From Acetobacteraceae bacterium (GTDB lineage Bacteria; Pseudomonadota; Alphaproteobacteria; Acetobacterales; Acetobacteraceae), in assembly GCA_003133265.1 (NCBI GenBank), contig PKWQ01000049.1:1302-10201 (forward strand): 8,900 nucleotides of DNA, given 5' to 3'. Below, piece after piece: positions 6,976 to 8,900 of this stretch. The notes beneath the pieces are model-generated. The model ran no database searches, had not been told where the DNA came from, and saw nothing but the letters and a program-made list of their open reading frames with translations. The translations under genes and the position numbers were made by a program. Position 1 is the stretch's first letter. Every line of letters starts with the position of its first letter.

Positions 6976-6990
6976 TAAATACAATATTTA
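6976..6990 (-). terminator. Weak A+T-only inverted repeat with T-run at the end of the three-gene operon
   Basis: On the minus strand TAAATA-TTG-TATTTA (6-bp stem, 3-nt loop) is followed by ATTTTTC. It includes the stop codon of the 124-aa protein (6988-6990). The position and T-run fit a terminator, but a stem of only A-T pairs would be unstable, so this is a weak call. Confidence 0.22.
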
Positions 6991-7362
6991 CCGAGGGCGA
7001 GTGATCGCTAGAGAAACCAAGAAATATATCACTATCAGGATGACTACTGATGCACTGATAGCCAAATTGGCTATGGATACAGAAGAAGGTATATCGTGAC
7101 CTTCTATTTGACCGCCTAATATCTCTAATGGGCCGCGCGAAAGCAACGCGACTGTAGCCGCAAAAGCGACGACCCCGCCAACGGCATTCAATGCGCTAGG
7201 CGTGAATGAGCCTCTTATGACTTCCGAGAACTCATGAATTACCGCCTTGATTATGTCTGCTACCGGTTCGCCGGCTGTTCTTACTAGCGGCACGCACGCC
7301 ACAAGGGCCACTAAAAATATAATAGCTCCGAAATGCTTGCCAACAAAATCCAGGATTGTCAA
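6988..7362 (-). CDS. Small membrane protein of unknown function, third gene of the A+T-rich operon
   Basis: This 124-aa protein has about three hydrophobic segments: 12-28, 59-77 and 98-119. An amphipathic, charged stretch (31-52) lies between the first two. The N-terminus reads MTILDFVGKHFGAIIF and the tail ITRPR. There is no cleavable signal-peptide pattern. I do not recognise the family. The start is TTG (7360-7362), whose TGA overlap with the preceding stop (TTGA) implies translational coupling; no ATG or GTG in the same frame offers a better start, and a purine-rich stretch (AAGAAGAGA on the minus strand) lies just upstream as a possible ribosome site. Codon use is more A/T-rich than in the genes to the left. 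It most likely works with the 216-aa membrane protein encoded upstream. Confidence 0.7.
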   Translation of the reverse strand: MTILDFVGKHFGAIIFLVALVACVPLVRTAGEPVADIIKAVIHEFSEVIRGSFTPSALNAVGGVVAFAATVALLSRGPLEILGGQIEGHDIPSSVSIANLAISASVVILIVIYFLVSLAITRPR

Positions 7363-8009
7363 GACCGTCTCTTCTTTCTAAGCGCGGCCATCTCCGCATT
7401 TGACACTAAGACCAGAAATATCGCGCCAATAGAGACTATAATCGACAGTGCCGGGTTGATTATCACAAATCCAGACAATGTCCAAATAAGCAACGAAAAC
7501 AAACAAATCACCAGAACTCCAACCGAAACGACCCGGGATACCAATGGAACTGGAACGAGTCGGCTATTCAAATCTGGTGAGTATTCCTGCCCTGGCTGAA
7601 TCACGTTACTCATGCTCTGGGCTGAAGCCGCTCCCCCGTCAGAGGCGGAAGATAATAGACGGCCCACTGACTCTGTTACTCTAATATGATTCACGGCTAA
7701 GTCAGTTTGGAGGGCAATTATTTGCTTAAATACGTCACTAATAGTGGGGGTGTAGCCTAAAACCTCGGCATTTTTGTCGTCTGACGGGCTCCAAAATGCT
7801 ACATTAGTATCAAAACCCGTCGTTACGCTATTTTCCGAAAAGCGAAAAATCGGAGTTGAGATGGCGTTTACCCTCACAGGCTGGAAGGATGTCATGCCGT
7901 TAGCCCTACCAAGGCCGGCGTCCCAAAAGAACTGCCGCAGTCCGCTATTGGGCGGAGGAGGCACAGTCTCTTCTGAGACAGGAACGCTAATTTGCCTTAT
8001 GCCGCTCAT
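7359..8009 (-). CDS. Protein with C-terminal two-helix membrane hairpin, unknown function, second gene of the A+T-rich operon
   Basis: This 216-aa protein has a soluble N-terminal part (1-155) and two close hydrophobic segments (about 159-178 and 181-203), ending in a basic tail, ALRKKRRS. By the positive-inside rule the tail, and so also the N-terminal part, should face the cytoplasm. Residues 10-22 are rich in Pro, Glu and Val (SEETVPPPPNSG), which suggests a flexible start. Residues 88-125 look helical, with heptad-like hydrophobic spacing (ISDVFKQIIALQTDLAVNHI), and could mediate oligomerisation. A Gly/Ala/Ser linker follows at 121-132. I recognise no domain. The ATG overlaps the stop of the upstream gene (ATGA), and a good Shine-Dalgarno, GAGGTGG, lies 7 nt before it inside that gene. 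Confidence 0.75.
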   Translation of the reverse strand: MSGIRQISVPVSEETVPPPPNSGLRQFFWDAGLGRANGMTSFQPVRVNAISTPIFRFSENSVTTGFDTNVAFWSPSDDKNAEVLGYTPTISDVFKQIIALQTDLAVNHIRVTESVGRLLSSASDGGAASAQSMSNVIQPGQEYSPDLNSRLVPVPLVSRVVSVGVLVICLFSLLIWTLSGFVIINPALSIIVSIGAIFLVLVSNAEMAALRKKRRS

Positions 8010-8812
8010 AGTCCGTCCACCTCAAAATCTGGGTTACGGAAAAGGTCCTTAAGTCCCGCATTGCAGGCTTCTCGGCACGCAGGTATTAACGAGGAGAGTG
8101 AGCCATGATCCGACCTTGCCTTCCTCGCGAGGCCAATATTTTGGCCATCGAGAATGCGATCATTAACATCAATCCTCACCGCCAAACCTTTTTCAATGGA
8201 CGGAAGGCCATCTGTATCTATTGATTGTGGTGCAGGGATTCCATCGGGGCCTGCCTGCAATTGGACATTAACAAGTTTATACGGAACAACATTGTAATGA
8301 AAATTGAACGGCTTATATGCGTCGGTTCCTGTGTACCCTATGCTTGCTGAGGCCGACACAATCTGATCTAGAGGTATCTTGGTAGTAATCATAAGCCTGG
8401 CTATTTCTCTAGACATTTCCGTGTCACTGCCACTGCAAGGAAGATTTATCGTCATCACGATTCCAGAAAACAATATTTTTTCAGGATCAATAAATTTACG
8501 AACTGCTGAGTCTAGATTTTTTGAATATCGTTCAGCCACGCTAATGGCGCCATGTTGTGGCCGATTATTCTGAAAATTCAAAGAAAGGCTCAGAGATTGG
8601 TCCGTCGCAACCAGAAATTTGTCGCCGTCGGCCATTATCCATCTTGAAATCGGCCCGGGTGGCTGAGGCGTGTTATCAAGCGATTTCGATCCATTCGAGA
8701 AGGTTGATTTCAACGCGTCCTCAAAATCGAACTGGAGTCTTCTCATGTCGACTTGCTCAACTCTGACCACAAGTTCGATACTTGCAATATATTTGCGGAT
8801 ATACTCGACCAT
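8006..8812 (-). CDS. Soluble protein of unknown function, first gene of the A+T-rich operon
   Basis: This 268-aa protein has no signal peptide or membrane segment. It looks like alternating beta strands with a few helices: SIELVVRVEQVDMRRLQF (11-28), ISRWIMADGDKFLVATDQS (55-73), AERYSKNLDSAVRKFIDPEK (93-112), AVRIDVNDR (211-219) and a helical C-terminus with LKDLFRNPDF (254-263). The layout (a Trp-containing strand, a short 'sequence plus Asp' strand, a helix, then a late RIDVND strand and a helix ending near a Phe) faintly recalls the sporadically distributed TIGR04255 proteins; this is an impression, not an assignment. Four Cys occur (126, 246, 250 and no clear pair partner for the first). 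ATG 8812 has no clear ribosome site; the frame stays open for 15 codons upstream to a TAG but offers no ATG, GTG or TTG. It overlaps the next gene by 4 nt. Confidence 0.75.
   Translation of the reverse strand: MVEYIRKYIASIELVVRVEQVDMRRLQFDFEDALKSTFSNGSKSLDNTPQPPGPISRWIMADGDKFLVATDQSLSLSLNFQNNRPQHGAISVAERYSKNLDSAVRKFIDPEKILFSGIVMTINLPCSGSDTEMSREIARLMITTKIPLDQIVSASASIGYTGTDAYKPFNFHYNVVPYKLVNVQLQAGPDGIPAPQSIDTDGLPSIEKGLAVRIDVNDRILDGQNIGLARKARSDHGSLSSLIPACREACNAGLKDLFRNPDFEVDGL
8017..8023 (-). promoter_or_regulatory. Ribosome binding site for the 216-aa membrane protein
   Basis: GAGGTGG on the minus strand, 7 nt before ATG 8009 and inside the end of the upstream gene. It supports re-initiation at the ATGA overlap and confirms the start of the second gene. 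Confidence 0.6.
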
Positions 8813-8900
8813 GATCGTGTTATGGATGCCCTTGGGTGCTGGTGGGAGTTTCTGCCGCTAGCCTGCCGGTACGTAATCCTGTTAGAGCATTACATTACCG
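8813..8900. other. Upstream region of the three-gene operon, to the window edge
   Basis: These 88 bases have stops in all three minus-strand frames close to the edge (8881-8900), so no gene reads through into the operon. The operon promoter should lie here or just beyond the edge. I see no convincing -35/-10 pair; CATAAC, about 8 nt before the ATG, would fit only a leaderless transcript. Confidence 0.3.

Noticed and set aside
7333..8861. Small plus-strand frames in the A+T-rich region
   Set aside because: They are antisense to the three overlapping minus-strand genes, are not spaced as an operon, and show no domain-like pattern.
6929..8900. Prophage, transposon or toxin-antitoxin content in the A+T-rich part
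   Set aside because: No transposase, integrase, phage structural motif, terminal inverted repeat or toxin motif could be seen; only unusual composition supports transfer.
1..8900. CRISPR array, tRNA or rRNA gene
   Set aside because: No regularly spaced repeats, no cloverleaf-like sequence ending in CCA, and no rRNA-like conserved stretches were noticed on either strand.

Overview
The first ~6.9 kb has the base composition and gene style of a high-GC alphaproteobacterium (roughly 65-72% GC in the lines I checked by eye). An Acetobacteraceae- or Rhodospirillales-type organism would fit, but no marker gene here fixes the taxon. From about position 6,930 to the right end the DNA is clearly richer in A+T (one line in this part is about 38% GC) and carries genes I do not recognise. 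That part looks like accessory or transferred DNA.

Left part (1-3,553): the 3' end of an unidentified gene (+) is followed by a 12-helix MFS permease of the HcaT-like type (+). The permease converges, with a 21-nt tail overlap, on a two-gene minus-strand operon. In transcription order that operon encodes an NAD(P)-binding 6-phosphogluconate-dehydrogenase-like oxidoreductase with a DUF1932-type C-terminus, then an iron-alcohol-dehydrogenase-fold enzyme of the maleylacetate reductase branch. A ThDP-dependent (acetolactate-synthase-like) enzyme starts divergently at 3,554. The set looks catabolic (uptake, two dehydrogenases, a 2-oxoacid-type ThDP enzyme), but the substrate cannot be read from the sequence.

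Middle part (3,554-5,903): the ThDP enzyme breaks off after 93 residues. At the same point, about 3,829-3,833, an RND multidrug-efflux permease (MdtB/MuxB type, minus strand) breaks off after 274 residues. Two N-terminal gene pieces are therefore joined tail to tail. This is either a deletion of at least several kb or an assembly chimera. The periplasmic adaptor of the pump (MdtA type) is intact.

Right part: a 215-bp divergent intergenic region with a perfect 8-1-8 palindrome separates the adaptor from a crotonase-superfamily gene (+). That crotonase has neither hydratase glutamate but keeps the Asp of the PaaG-type isomerases. Beyond it, in A+T-rich DNA, lies a minus-strand operon of three genes with 4-nt overlaps (ATGA and TTGA): a soluble 268-aa protein, a 216-aa protein with a C-terminal membrane hairpin, and a 124-aa protein with about three membrane segments. 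It is the best candidate in the window for an undescribed system. I saw no tRNA, rRNA, CRISPR array, transposase or integrase.
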